64,000 nucleotides of DNA from the NCBI GenBank assembly GCA_013397435.1, contig VZRG01000032.1, forward strand, positions 1,162,931 to 1,226,930. The letters run 5' to 3'. Within the stretch, counting starts at the first letter, position 1; every line of letters starts with the position of its first letter. Of this stretch, positions 1-12,800 are shown piece after piece. This DNA is from Erythrocercus mccallii. Lineage: Eukaryota; Chordata; Aves; Passeriformes; Dicruridae. The notes under the pieces are model-generated. The model was not told the origin of the DNA. It searched no databases and saw only the letters and a program-made list of their open reading frames with translations. A program made the translations under genes and the position numbers.

Positions 1-36
1 GGGGAAGGGGAAGGGGAAGGGAGGAAGGCAGGAAGT
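1..36. repeat. (GGGGAA)n-type purine repeat
   Basis: The window opens with tandem GGGGAA units grading into GGGAGGAAGG. It is a simple purine repeat that probably continues beyond the left edge. Confidence 0.85.
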
Positions 37-153
37 TAAAATTTCTCCTTTCATATCAATTTATCTGCAGTGCAATAAAATATAAAATAGATGTTTGAAA
101 ATTTAAAAGCTGCAAGGGAGAGAGATCATTAAAAATACTGTCTAGACAGTCCT

Positions 154-159
154 TTTAAT
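154..159 (-). terminator. ATTAAA poly(A)-like signal after the 232-501 ORF
   Basis: The minus strand reads GAATTAAAAGG, giving the common poly(A) signal variant ATTAAA 73 bases past the TAG at 232. The hexamer is frequent by chance in AT-rich DNA, so it is supportive only in combination with the ORF. Confidence 0.2.
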
Positions 160-231
160 TCTTAGCAAAGCAGTTTCTTTTCAAACGGATTACAGTGTAA
201 ATCTGACTTTGATAAGCAGTATAGTCTCTGA

Positions 232-501
232 CTATAGACAACATCCTGAAACGAGGGCTTTGAAGAAAGCTCCAGATACTGCCTGGTTCATCTCTTGCTT
301 CAGAACAACCACCCAGCCTGTTTCTGACAAACAACGCTTCTTCAAATCCTCCAGTCGTTGAGACTCTATGGCATCCCCCACCAGCACTACCCCTGCCAAC
401 CTATCCCTTGTGCAGCTGTAGTAAGGGTGGGATGAGAGGGCATTCCTTAAATCATGAGGACTAGAGGATGTAATGAAAATTCTGAGGTTGTCCTTCTGCA
501 C
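232..501 (-). CDS. Candidate terminal coding exon of an unrecognised nested gene
   Basis: Ninety sense codons on the NEBL strand run from VQKDNLRIFITSSS to KALVSGCCL and a TAG stop. I do not recognise the family. The residue pattern alternates hydrophobic strands (LRIFITS, LAGVVLVGDA, GWVVVLKQ) with amphipathic helices (PHDLRNALSS, QRLEDLKKRC), which looks like a real alpha/beta protein. The only internal Met is close to the C-terminus, and an in-frame TAG lies 15 bases upstream of the first codon, so a complete protein needs splicing. AG acceptors sit at GTGCTCAG|GTGCAG (phase 0) and, with a better pyrimidine tract, at TTCTCTTAG|ACACTG (exon base 563), but from the latter the frame is closed. 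An ATTAAA poly(A)-like signal lies at 154-159. In mammals the small gene C10orf113 lies within the 5' part of NEBL, to my memory on the same strand, so homology is conceivable but unproven. A decayed retrocopy is the alternative. Confidence 0.4.
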   Translation of the reverse strand: MQKDNLRIFITSSSPHDLRNALSSHPYYSCTRDRLAGVVLVGDAIESQRLEDLKKRCLSETGWVVVLKQEMNQAVSGAFFKALVSGCCL

Positions 502-3500
502 CTGAGCACTGAGTTCCTAACTGAGTCATTCTCTGTTGAGACCTGAATAGCAGGATACAGTGTCTAAGAGAAGGCAGAAGGAGTGAGAGGCCAGAATGAA
601 TGGCACCTTGAGCTCCAGCTCCAGGAAAGGTCTGAAGGGATGGGGGAGAAGGCCAAGCTGTGGGATAGGACAATCACATGGGTGAGAGCAGGCTGCTCTC
701 ATTGCCCAAGTCACTGCAATACAGGTTCTTGGTGTTGTGAGATTTTGTGGCCAGCTGGAAAGCAAAGGGGAAAATGCAGGAGGGGACTACACTTTGTACC
801 AAACTGCGCTGAAATTCTGCTGCATAGGGGGTTTCTGTGCTTCTGAAGACAATATTCTGAGACTGAATATTGTTGTCATGCTCAAAGATGCTCATTTCCC
901 ACAAGACTTTAGGCTATAGAACAATAACTTCTGATGCCCCAAAACATTTTACTACCTCTAAACTCAAAAACTGCAAGAGTAAAAGCTGACTGTGAGAATC
1001 ATCAATACAAACACTCAGTGCCTCAAACAGCAAGGATAAACTGTAGTACAGTGTAATGTTCTATAATGCAATAGATAATAAATATGGCATTAAATCCTCA
1101 CATCAGTTTAACTCTCCCAAGCACTTCATCATGTTTAATTTTACTTTCCTGCTCTGCTATTCTGCTGGACAAGTATTACATTAGTGTTTGTGGAGAAGAT
1201 CATCTACTAAATACAACTATGGAAGGAACTAAGAAGTATTTAGTGGCTTCCTTTCAGAACTGGTATAACAGTCCCTTAGAACAGCAAAAGGTAGGAACAA
1301 TACAGTTCCAGAATGTTATACCTTTGGAAACGGTCACCAGCTTACTTGCTCCCTGAGTTTCTTTCTAAGTTCCATCAAAGCACAACAGTACTTTCTCTAA
1401 TAGAAACTCTCTTGTTTTGTGTCCATCTTACAATGCCATGCCACGAAAATGTCATTTTCCCAGTGGGCTTCTTTTGCTATTATTAGTTTAAAAACAAAAA
1501 GCTTGCCATTAAAATTTTAAATTTTCCATAGGCTCAAACTACTCTGAGAATTTAAGACAGTATCCAGATATACACAAAATTACAAAAACTTTGATTGAAA
1601 AAAATCAATACTCTGGTTTGACCTATCTGTCCACTCCATTATTTTAATGAATTTCATTGGTCTTCCTGGTTCACAAAAGACAAGACTGCATTTTGCCATC
1701 GAAGGCAAGTATTATGCGTAACTTCTTTAGTTTTTTTAAATAAAGGTAGGATTTTATTAAATTCAAGTATTATTATGTCATTTTCCTGTAGGAAACAACA
1801 GTGCCTGGGCAGCTGACAGAATCCTGGCCTTAGGAACCTGGTTCTTAAAGCTCTAGTACCATAGAGCTTTGTAGTGTGCTGTATCAAAGGTAAATTCTGA
1901 TACCAGGGGCTAGGACAGCATCAAAAACCAAATTATGCTTTCAGAATTTTAAGACTGAAGTTTCCTAAATCCAGAACACCTGCACTCTGAGAACTTCTGT
2001 TAAACAAAATCATCTCCAAGATTACTGCTGTTCCAAAAGATCTGAGCAGTCCTGGGGTTTCTCATACCAATGGTGTGACTCCATGTCACATTTCTAGGAG
2101 TCTTCTGCCCCTGCAGGAAGAATTGTGGTTTCACTGAGTGTCTAAAATCTGCAACACAGCAGAGCAGTTGGACAGCACAAGGGAATTCCCCTTACTCCAC
2201 AAAAAATATTTCATGATTATGAAATGTACCACCCAAGTGGATTACATTGGTCCTATTCCTTCAAAATACACATCAAACTCCCAGGCAACACTGTAAATAC
2301 TTTCCATTTAAAAATATTTTGACATTGGTCTAACAGGCAGCTTCCACCTTAAAAAAACTGAAAAAAATCCAAGTTGCACATACAATGCACTTTTACCAAC
2401 ACGTTTCACAGATACTTCAAAAGCTTTGAAAGGAGTAGGAGATTTGAAATTCATTTCCAGAAAATATTAAATCAGTTCTGGTCTTTTCTTAAATTTAATT
2501 GCCAATGCTAACTCTGTACCCTTTTTGTAAAGCACTAAAAATTAACTTTCATGACTCACAAAAACCTGAGATATTTACTAAAAGAAAAATCTGTACATCT
2601 TTACCCTATTCCACTACTGGTTTAAGTTATGCATTACCAGTATTATTCTGTCATATCTGCAGTAACCAAGTCCCTTTATAATACAAATTAACTTCACTTT
2701 TTTTTTAAGTTTTATTCACAAAATTAGATAAATGAATGCAGCACATACAAGAATAATCAATTTTAATTGAAAATTTTGTTCTAGCTTAACTAAATAATAA
2801 CAACACCTAATTAACTCAATATTGGGACAATAGTAGAGGAGGGAATATATACAGAATATACTGTAGTTCAGAGATATCTATCAACTCCATCACTACTACC
2901 TCTCTTACAATACGTAAAAAATAACAGAAAAATAATTTAGTAATCCCTCTAAACTTCAATTACACATTATGCAATAGCTGAAGCTTCAAACTACCAAGAA
3001 AAGCCAACAGGTTGTATGATTTAATATTTTATCCAACAAGACACCATCCTATATTTAGGTAAGAAATGTGGCACTTCTTCCAAGTTTCTTCTCCTCATTC
3101 TGCCGTTAAAATTAGTTTCTCCTAAGCATCCACCCGATATTTTATCACAGATTTCAATCACAGCTTATATTTCTCATGCAAAAATTATTTGCATTACCTG
3201 CACACAAGATTATTACGTCAAAGGGCAAACAAACATCCCCTATTCCATCACATCTTTCCCTGCAAAGTGCTACTCGGTAGGAGGGTCAGCACTGATATAC
3301 CCAGAAGAGTGCTGCAGCAATGGCTAAATAAACTAAATATTTATTTGTACTATATGCCTTGTATTCACTACAAACTTCTTCAGTAACAATTTTTTCAACT
3401 ATTTATCAATCCACTGTTAACTTCAATGCAACTATCCTTGCTAGATTATCACTTTAGTCACATAGCCACTCATCTTGCACTTACTGGCCATAACAGCTGC

Positions 3501-6500
3501 CCATGATAACTTTAAGTGTACAGAGGGATCCTGTTCCTGTAGAGGTAACAGAAATGTGTGGGCACTGCAATGTAAATGCACTACCAGACATAAATTTAGA
3601 GAAGTCAGGCAAAGCTTCACCATCTCAGCCCTTTTGCAATCCACCACACTGATATTGAAAAAAAACCTGGTCAGTAATTAATCTTCTCTGATTCAGTTAC
3701 CTCACATTCCTGATTGTTCTTTGGTGAATAGCCTTTCCTAACTCCAAAACTTAAAAGCCAAAACCAAAGCTAATTATTAACATGCTGGTTAAATGAATGC
3801 TTAACACCACCAAGTTACAGTGTGCTGCAAAGTTTTTCTTTCAACAACTGTATCAAGAATATTTATTCTTCCATTGAATAACATTCACTAAGCACTTCAT
3901 CAAACAAAGCCAACAACAATTACAGCCCATTAATTTTTCACTTTGGTCTAACGCCAAAACCAGTTAAAATACCTCACTATTTTTCATCCTGCAAGTAATT
4001 ATGTTAATATGCATCTCCCTTCCCCCAACTCAAACAGTACCACATACACACTTTGCACTGCTCCTTGGTAAAATCTGTTACAGAAGATACACTACTACTC
4101 TCCCCAAAAAGAGAATAAATTAGCCAAAGAAACTCCCTTGAAATCTCAAAAATGAGGTCACAGCATCTCCTATTATTGTCTGAATTTTACTTAAGTCTTG
4201 GTCCACAACTAAGGATAAGAAAGCACAGATATTTCAGAAGTTTTGAGATGAAGCTTTTAGCATAAAAATCAGAAGAAAATTTTCAATGAAAAAAAGTTTA
4301 ATAGAAAAGCAGCATTGAAATGTGACCAAAAACAAGTACAGGACAGCTGACATTTGGGATTCTGTAGATACAGTTTTGGAAGTTAATAATGCATGCAGAT
4401 ATCCTGATGAGAGGCAGTGAATTCAAGACTTTATTGTATGCTTTTAACCAGGTAAGCTTTTACCTATTCTTTCCCTCTTTATGTGCCTTTCTGGGAAACT
4501 CACACAGACCATTAGCTTGACTTAACTCTTTCAACAAATCTGGTTGAAACCAAACAAAAACTTAGAAGTTGCTGAGGAATGACAAGATCCAGGGTATATG
4601 CTCAGCATAAGGAGGAAAGCAGACTGGCATCACGTTTACCTGAACAAAGGGAAAGCAATAGTACAACTAAAGTAAAAAAAAGCATCAGTCATCTTACCAA
4701 ACACAGCATTTTCACCTCATAGTATTGTATATATTTGCAGTACAGAAAAATCTCAAAGTCAGTCCTTTAAATTCGTTGACCTATTTCCAAGTGCCCCCCA
4801 AATGCTTTGCAAAAAAAAGGAATCTCCTCCATGCCAAACACTGCAGTCTTTACTGTCATGATTTAAAGTTTTGCTAAAGACTTCTGTGAATGAGGTTTAA
4901 AGATTTATTTTCAGATTCTCTTTAATTCCTTAAATTCAGGAGCTGTTTTGCACATGAAACAAAAAACTTTTTATGATTCACAATGAAACCTGGAACATAA
5001 CATAATGGGGGAGTGCTACAGGAAGGGCTCAGATCCTCAGCATTTGTCACAGGCCAAGAAATGCAGTTTTCCTAAAATCCTGCCTGCAGAAGCCTTTGCA
5101 ATTTAGAGAAAAGTCCTTAGCCGTACCTGTCAGTATTCTGCTTTGTGCACAAACACATCTGATGAGGAAGTTCCTCAAAGTAGGTCTTGTTGCTGGTTTC
5201 AGAGGACAGCTCGAGGAGGAAAAAAAATCACTATATTTACTATGATGCCAATACAAAATAGAGATCTAACTTCCTATTTGAGAGATCTTTCAACACCTAC
5301 AAAGAAGACTAGATTTTAAAATATCTGCTATTATATATAGAAATATTTTATACACACATGTATATTTATGACAGTTTTAGCATAAATCAAACAGATCAAA
5401 GAAAATGCTGGAAGAACTTTCCAAATAGTCAAGAATGTCTTTTATATTCAAATAGTGGCTTCATCTATACATCATGCTGGTGGGATATGCTTCATTATGT
5501 AACAGGCTTAAATGGAAATTATGGTAAACTGTTCACTTAGATGCTCAAAAAAATAGACTCAACAAACTATAGTTTTCAATGGTTCTTTTTCTTATAATCC
5601 AAACACTCTCCTCTTTCATAGCTGCATATTAATTTTTTCACAGACAGCTAATACACTAACTATTCTTTCCCTAGGACTTGCTCTGGAGGGGAAAGAAATT
5701 ATTTTGGTAGCTCTTTGACAAGATGGTTGATTGTTATGGCATGTTTACTCCCAACATGAACTCCAAAATGTCATATTGTGCCTCATTCAGCCTTGCTTGC
5801 TTAAAACCGTGCCAACATAACAACTTGCATGCTTTCAGCAAACAGTTGTTTTTCTCATGGCATCACTGCATGTGCACAGACAACAATATTTTGCTTTTAA
5901 GATGCTAATATGATTCAGTTCTGCTTTGATTAAAATATGCTTGATTACATGTCAAGAAGTTACATTAAAGTGACAGGACTTAGAAATTTAGAGACACATT
6001 GTTCTGTGTTTAAGATTACGTATTTTTACACTTAAAAATAAAACTTCTCAGCCCTATGTGTAAGATATACTCTTAATAACAAAAAAGTTTTAAACCATTT
6101 CTGAAAACAGACAAATTTATGTCTCTAAATTTAAATCGATAGAGGAGGGGGAAATTGTAAATCTCACTTTGGCAGTGACTTCCCCAAGTGGTTTGTGTTC
6201 TGTAAGATGCAAAAAACACCTTTGAGCATCCATGGAAGGCAGTCTTGCCCAGCACACATGCAGAGGCAACCAAGAACAGGGAGACAAAAGCACTGCCCCT
6301 GTCTACTTCCTATGGTCTCAAAACAAATGACACTTTTTCATACCAGTCTTTCTGAGTGTCATTGATTAAAGTGCAAAAACAAAGAATTTAAAATTAGTCA
6401 CCAGGGAAATTAGCCAGATATGACTGATTTTCCATTAGCTAGGTTTGGAGGCCTGTCAATGATCACTGCAAACTCACCACAGGTATTTTTGGTATCCAGA

Positions 6501-6515
6501 ATAAGTCCTCAAAGC

Positions 6516-6533
6516 AAAAAAAAAAAAAAAAAA
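6516..6533. repeat. A18 homopolymer
   Basis: Eighteen consecutive A on the plus strand. No retroposed body with target duplications is recognisable upstream. Confidence 0.9.
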
Positions 6534-7290
6534 TCTCTAATTATTTCACTGTTGTTGTAAATATAAGGAATTATGTTTCCTCTCTGAACTCTCCATGTAA
6601 AATACGTAAATAATTCAATATTTAAGGTTTTTTGGGTTTGCATAGCTGAGATAAGCAGCTGTGACTTTTTCTCAAGGGAAGGGTGGTTCCTTCCCAGCAA
6701 AACAATCCAGGTCATCTGTCACTATAATGACATCAACTCCATGAAGCAGTAATTTATTTTTAAAGACTTGCTAGTTTAAATTCACTGTACTCTACTTCAA
6801 AACTCTAGATAAAAATCAGAATTTATTTTTGTGAAAGGCAGATTATACAACTCTCTCACATCTCTAGTTCTGGTTCTGACCCTCTAGCTAGACTTTCTAT
6901 TTCAATGACATGCCAGCAGTTGATAGCAATATCAAAGAGTTCAGCAGTTTTGGGATCCTGAAATAATTCAATAATGAATCAGACTTTTTCTTTCATTCTG
7001 CTATTCCTTATTTTCCTAATAGAGCCTTTCCCTCTCTGCCTTTTCCCTGCAGCTTTCATACCCACCACAAAGAGCTGTGCCCCAGCAGCCCAGCACAGAT
7101 GTGCATCAGCTCATGGCAAGTTGTCCTCCTGCCCAGCCACCCTCTGGCTCCATCCCTCCCTGCTGGAGGATCTTTGCCACTTAGCAGAAAGCATGTCCTT
7201 TTCATGCTGCAAAAGACATGAAATGCAGCTCTGAGGATCAGCTTTCAAGGCAGCAGGCAGAGTGCCATTGATTTCAAATGTGGTTTTGTT

Positions 7291-7308
7291 GCTGCTGCTG
7301 CTGCTGCT
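7291..7308. repeat. (GCT)6 trinucleotide repeat
   Basis: Six exact GCT units followed by TCCTGC. It is a short potential microsatellite in non-coding DNA. Confidence 0.9.
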
Positions 7309-8862
7309 TCCTGCATTTTAACACCTGGACTGTGCAATTCCATTTGCATCTCTGAAAGGCGCAGCCAGAAAGACCAAATTGTCAATTACTACAATCACAC
7401 GCCACTGGTTTTATGTGAATATGGTTTGGCCACTAGGATATGCAGAACCAAAACTTTTCCTGCAACTATTTAGCTGTTATCTGACAGCAGAGTTAAGAGG
7501 GTAGGTGTTAAGTCACTGGTTATCAAGCATGAGTCACTCTGCTTGCACACAGAGTAAATATTTCTTAATGTAAGCAGGTAAGAGACTGCTCGGCTCTAGT
7601 TACAGCCCATGTGAAAAAGATGAGAAGAAAGGGACAGGAGAGGTGCATTAAAACGATATTAATTATGTCATCCAACTTGAATCTCATACACAGCTTGGTG
7701 CAGTGCTCAGTGAAGCACTAAAATTGCTCTGCCTCCCTTCCTGAGCAATACCATGCCTGGTGGATCTAGATGAAAGACGGATGGATTATGGTCTTTGACT
7801 AGATATTACCTGTGACTTTATTTCATAAAATTCATAGCAACGTGATTTTCTTTTTGCATTATTACTGCATAATTCTGTGGCATACATATATTTAATTCTA
7901 CAAAAATTATTTAATAGCCTATTATTTTCCACAAATCCTATTCTGCAGTGTAAGTATAGCTGTCTACCACATTTATTTTACCTAGTTCCACTGCAGGGTT
8001 AATTACCTTGGGCAGATCTTTGTGCTAACACAGCAGTATTGCTTTTAGTACTTGAACAAGCTTCTTTAGGCCCTCTTGTGTGCCTCTCTGCACTGTGACT
8101 CAGGGACATATTCTGGGAGCTGTATTCTTATAAGCACCTTGAAGTTGTGCATCAGCTCCCAAGATGAGAACTGGATGCCTATATTCTTCTTCTAGGCACT
8201 TTTAAAACTCTTACTGTCAGCTTTGTTTTACACAAAATAATAATTGTAATTGTTGTTACTTCAGTAGGGTGCAAAATCCTTAAACAGCTGATGAGGAATT
8301 AAGATGAGGAAACCTCTGGAAAAGATCAGGCACAACCACTGAATCCCAGAAGCAAGTATGAACTGGGACCAAGTTCTCAAAAATTTCATACACAGCCCTA
8401 ACTCCATATGAGTAATATAGGGTTGTTGCTGGAAAAAAATACAAAGGAAGCCAGATGTTGGATTTAACAAGTTATTAACATTTTTTTAAAAAGCAAAATC
8501 CATTCAGAACAGTTTAACATAAAGACAGAACTTTAACTAAGGAAGCACCATATAAGAGTGCTGGAAACTAGGAATATATGACAAAAATCCCCAGAGTCCT
8601 TGTCATATTCAGGCATTCTTTCCTTAGTCTTTCCTAGGGCTACTGTTACAAATAGGATGTGCACTACATGGAGTCTGCTTGACTCCATACAGCTGTTTCT
8701 ATCATCTTACTCAACATTTTAGTACAAGCTACCAGGGAAAGAGGAATCCCAGGTAACAACGCAACTCCCTGCAAAACTTTAATGCTCGACTTTTCAAAGG
8801 AGAGCTTGGTGAAATACAGAAGCAGACAAACAGGGGTTTGGAGGCACTCTTCCCATTTATAA

Positions 8863-8882
8863 ATATATATATATATATATAT
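8863..8882. repeat. (AT)10 microsatellite next to an ambiguous base
   Basis: Alternating AT for 20 bases directly abuts the N at 8883. The true repeat length may differ from what is shown. Confidence 0.9.
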
Positions 8883-8883
8883 N
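8883..8883. other. Ambiguous base N
   Basis: The only N I noticed in the window, at the end of the AT dinucleotide run. This is typical of unresolved microsatellite length in an assembly. Confidence 0.95.
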
Positions 8884-9799
8884 TGAATAGTCTTTATAAA
8901 CTGACAGATACACAGAAGAAAATACAGTTGGACCTACATGCAGTCTCTATTTTATTAACAGATGGCTAAGAGAACAAGGTGTGGTTTAATACCTCAGCCC
9001 TGGATACAGGTTGCTGTTTCAAAATCGTCTTTAGTTTCTGTAAATTTTTTATGTAAGTAAAACAGATATTTTCATAGCTATTTCTCATGGACGCCCTTAA
9101 TTTTGAGTTTAGCTCACTTAACTAACTCCCTTGGCACAGCAATTTGAACCCTGTTCAGGTTCCTTTCCGGAAAAAGTACAATAGGTAATCTTCGTTCGGA
9201 CAGAAAGAAGCATAAATCTTTCACTGTTATGCAAAGCCAAATAGGGAAACAATTGTTTTCCTAGTATGAGACAAAGTAATACTGTACACAATCCATACAG
9301 GGGAAGAGTCCCAGCTGGTTTGAGTTTGCTTGTTTACAATAACAGCAGTAGAACAGTGTCAACTGAGACACGCACAACATGGCACCAAGAGTTTCCAGCA
9401 GAGGCTGCATGAAGAAACACCAGCAGCACTCTTCTCTCCCCCGCCTTACAATTTTAAGTCAACAAATCCAAGCAATTATTTGCAACTCTAAAGCCAGCTA
9501 CAATTTGCACCTTTTGCAAAATGACGTCTCTCTTGAATTGTGCAATTTCTTTCTAACTCCCACTACTACTAGAATTTTGCCTTCTGAAGCTTGTGAATGG
9601 AGCTCTTAAAGAAATGACAACTTCAAACAGTGGTTCAGCTTCTTTCAACCATCAAAATTCAACACTTCCTTTTTATTAACTGATGAAGTGAGATATGTGG
9701 CTACTCAAAGCAAACAGAATATGGTCTCCAAAATCAGCTTTTTTTTGGAATGGGAGCATTTCTAATTCCTAAAAGCAGAAAATAAGTCTGTGAACAAAA

Positions 9800-9800
<1 letters not shown>

Positions 9801-9851
<51 letters not shown>
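9801..9851. repeat. (ATT)17 microsatellite
   Basis: Seventeen uninterrupted ATT units, flanked by TGAACAAAAT and GCTAAACAAA. On the minus strand it reads as a poly-Ile run, which explains a spurious Ile-rich ORF there. Perfect repeats this long are usually length-polymorphic. Confidence 0.97.
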
Positions 9852-12800
9852 GCTAAACAAAATCTCTCAACAGCTATTTTAGGGCTCACTCCTCGAAGAT
9901 GCCAAGTATAATGAAGAGTCAAATGATGAGGTATAATTCCAGCCCCCTTATCAGCAATATGTGAGAGCGAGGAAATGGATCAACAAAACCCTGAACCAGA
10001 CAGCGGCTTAGAAAAGAAGGCTGAAAAACTTAAAACAGCCACAAACAAAACTACACAACTCCAGCTCTAATAAACTCAATTTCAAAAGCCCTGTGCTATG
10101 ACAAAAGAACAGCAAGTACAGAAGAGGTGATAGAGAGGCTAATTTCCACGTTTAGACAGTCATTTTGGTTGTCATTGTGAACATGTACGAAGACCATAAG
10201 GATGCATTACTCACAGAAGAACAACATACCAAGGTCCAAGCATCTATATTAATGGCATTGCTCTTAAAGAAATAATATTTCTCCTTTGGAAATTTAACCA
10301 CCCTGCTCAAAGATATTTTGTGTAATGTTTCCACAGTTTCCAACTAATAGCATTCTACGGCACATGCCAGAGATTTACACCTGCCTACGTAAGTCACTAA
10401 CAATAATCCAGTAAAACATATTGACAACTGGAGCCAAAGATAAAGAAGTGGACAGTGACAGAATTTGACACAACAAACTGAAAGTCATCCCCACCTTAAT
10501 TTAGATAAATGCTTTTATATTTTCACTTGACACAGCAAAACAAATGAAAATTTCTAACTGTCTGGTATATATATTTAGTACAATCAATGTACTATTACAA
10601 GTGTTAATGTCTCATCTTTATAAAAATATTTATTGCTAGCTTTGTATTACAAAGAATACATGAACTAGATATATTTTAAAATTACATGTCACAAGTCAAT
10701 TTAAATGACCAACATAGTTTAATATATTTCAGCAAAAGTGTTCACTTTCTAATGCATACTGCTGCTGTGCCAAGTTTATCATAAATAAGCAGCAATATTT
10801 GTTCCTTTTACTACACATTAAATGGGCTGTAGGGAGTGAATACCAATTTAGTGTCCAGCCTTCTCATCTTTTTATAAGGCAACATTTGTATCTTATGCAC
10901 TTTAAAATCAGCAACAGCAAGATAGGTTTCTCCTTTCTTAAAACTTTGATTTTAATTGCTTTCCAGGCAAAGGGGTGATCTTAAGTCTAGTAACTGCAAT
11001 TGCTGTTGGTCTGGTTATTTAGCAGCAAAAATTAACAATCCCATATTAATGTCCTACTGCAAGAAAAATAAAGCCCTGTTTACTGCGATGAAGGAGACTC
11101 ATCAGTATTCCAAATAAATTATCAAATTCTTTAAACAAGTCAGAGAAACAGAGTTACACAGTGGTCCACTATTTATTAGCAGCATTGTTTGATTATACTA
11201 ATGATACTATTGCCAAAGATACTGGCTTCAATTTGACAGATCTGAAGAGAGTCAGTAACTGACTCGTTCATCATCATGTCAAGGAAAGATGTGCTAATCA
11301 GCTCGAAACCAATCTGGTTTGACATTTGTCTAAGTCACTAGCTACAGACAAATCTGCACTCCTTACACACAGGAAAGGCCTTTTTCAGAACAGCCAATAT
11401 CTGGCTCAACAGGGCAGTTAGCTCCAAGGCAGATTTCCAGCTTCACTTCCAGCTTAGGAAGCTTAAAACAATGCCGTCTCCTCCTAACTATCCCAGCAGG
11501 CCTTCATGATGTTACTAGTTAAAAATTCAGGGTATAGATACTCCCATAGCCAGCCTGGTAGTTGCGAGTTACTCGGCAGTTACAAATTCAAAGTCCCACC
11601 TTTCCTCCCTCTGGGCAAAGCTCTGCCACCCGTGCCCAGAAGATAGAATGCAAACAACTCCAACCCCCATTGCTCAGGAGCTCCACAGCAGCAAATCCCA
11701 CCAGACACCAGTTCAGCCAGGCTGAGACCCCTTTGGTCCAGAGAAGTAATAGACAATCAAGTCAGAATCCAGCCACCGGATAACTGAATGTGTTTCAGTG
11801 TTTGCATCTACTTTTGTCACTCCTTTGAGAAAACACATGGTACAGATGCTGAGCATCAGTATTTTATCATTAAGCTTAAGAGGTGTCCTGTCAAAAAATC
11901 ATTTGCACAGCTCTCAAAGTAGCACAATGACACAGAAGAGTTAGAAAGTGGACTGAATTCCAAACACTCCAGTTCAAGCAAGTATTTACTTTTCTTAAGC
12001 CTAAATTTCAAATTTGCACATGAGGTTTTTTATGCCACATGCCAACAAAATGCTCAATGCTGTAAAGATAAAAGCAGTTCTGTCTTGAAAATCTCTTGTT
12101 TGAAAAAAGATAATGAACTAGAATCTCCTTCTCTCACAGAGAAAGACACAAAAGAGTAACCCTGGTTTGTTGTTTTTCCAGTTCTCCAAATAGTCCTCTT
12201 CCTCTTCAAGAAGTTCCCTTTCTTCTTTGGTAGGATGCTAATCCCAGCAGAATTATTTAGAAGAACTCATGGCACACAATGAAGGTCTGATCTGTTACTA
12301 ATATCAAGGATGGCTGAACACATATGGACAATATATGAAATTATGAAGGACCATCCCTACAAGACCAAAGTAATAGCAGAGCAAAAGATTTAAGAGCAAA
12401 CAAGAGCCAAGCTTGCAGATATTTCCTCCAGCGTCATACGGAGCTTGCATAGAGTACCAAACATTTACACTAATGAAAAGCAGAGATACACAAAGAGAAA
12501 AGCAGCACAGTCTGATTAATGAGAAAAGACACTAATCATCATCAGACTAGCACTTAAACACTACCTTTCCAAGATGAATGTAAATTCATGCATCACAAGC
12601 AAATACACTTGAATGGCTAGGAAGTTGATAAATGTCTTCAACTAAACAAACAGAAAAGACACAAGAATTTATAGTATGTAACAAATTCAGAACATTGAAA
12701 ATACAGTTCATGAATACTGTTCCAATAGTAGGCCTTACATTTTACGAGCAATTGTCAACACTTAAACACAAAAGCAAACCAACAGAAAACAAAAACCTCA

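Larger units (their letters stand above)
502..8860. other. Intronic AT-rich DNA, no gene recognised
   Basis: Ordinary AT-rich intron. Short ORFs of up to about 90 codons occur on both strands without motifs, codon bias or splice signals. Simple sequence includes an A18 run at 6516-6533 and (GCT)6 at 7291-7308. The segment from about 7000 to 7300 is somewhat richer in G+C than its surroundings but holds nothing recognisable. Confidence 0.7.

Noticed and set aside
674..904. Minus-strand 76-codon ORF upstream of the candidate nested exon
   Set aside because: It is in a different frame from 232-501, has no splice donor that would join it in phase, and its composition looks random.
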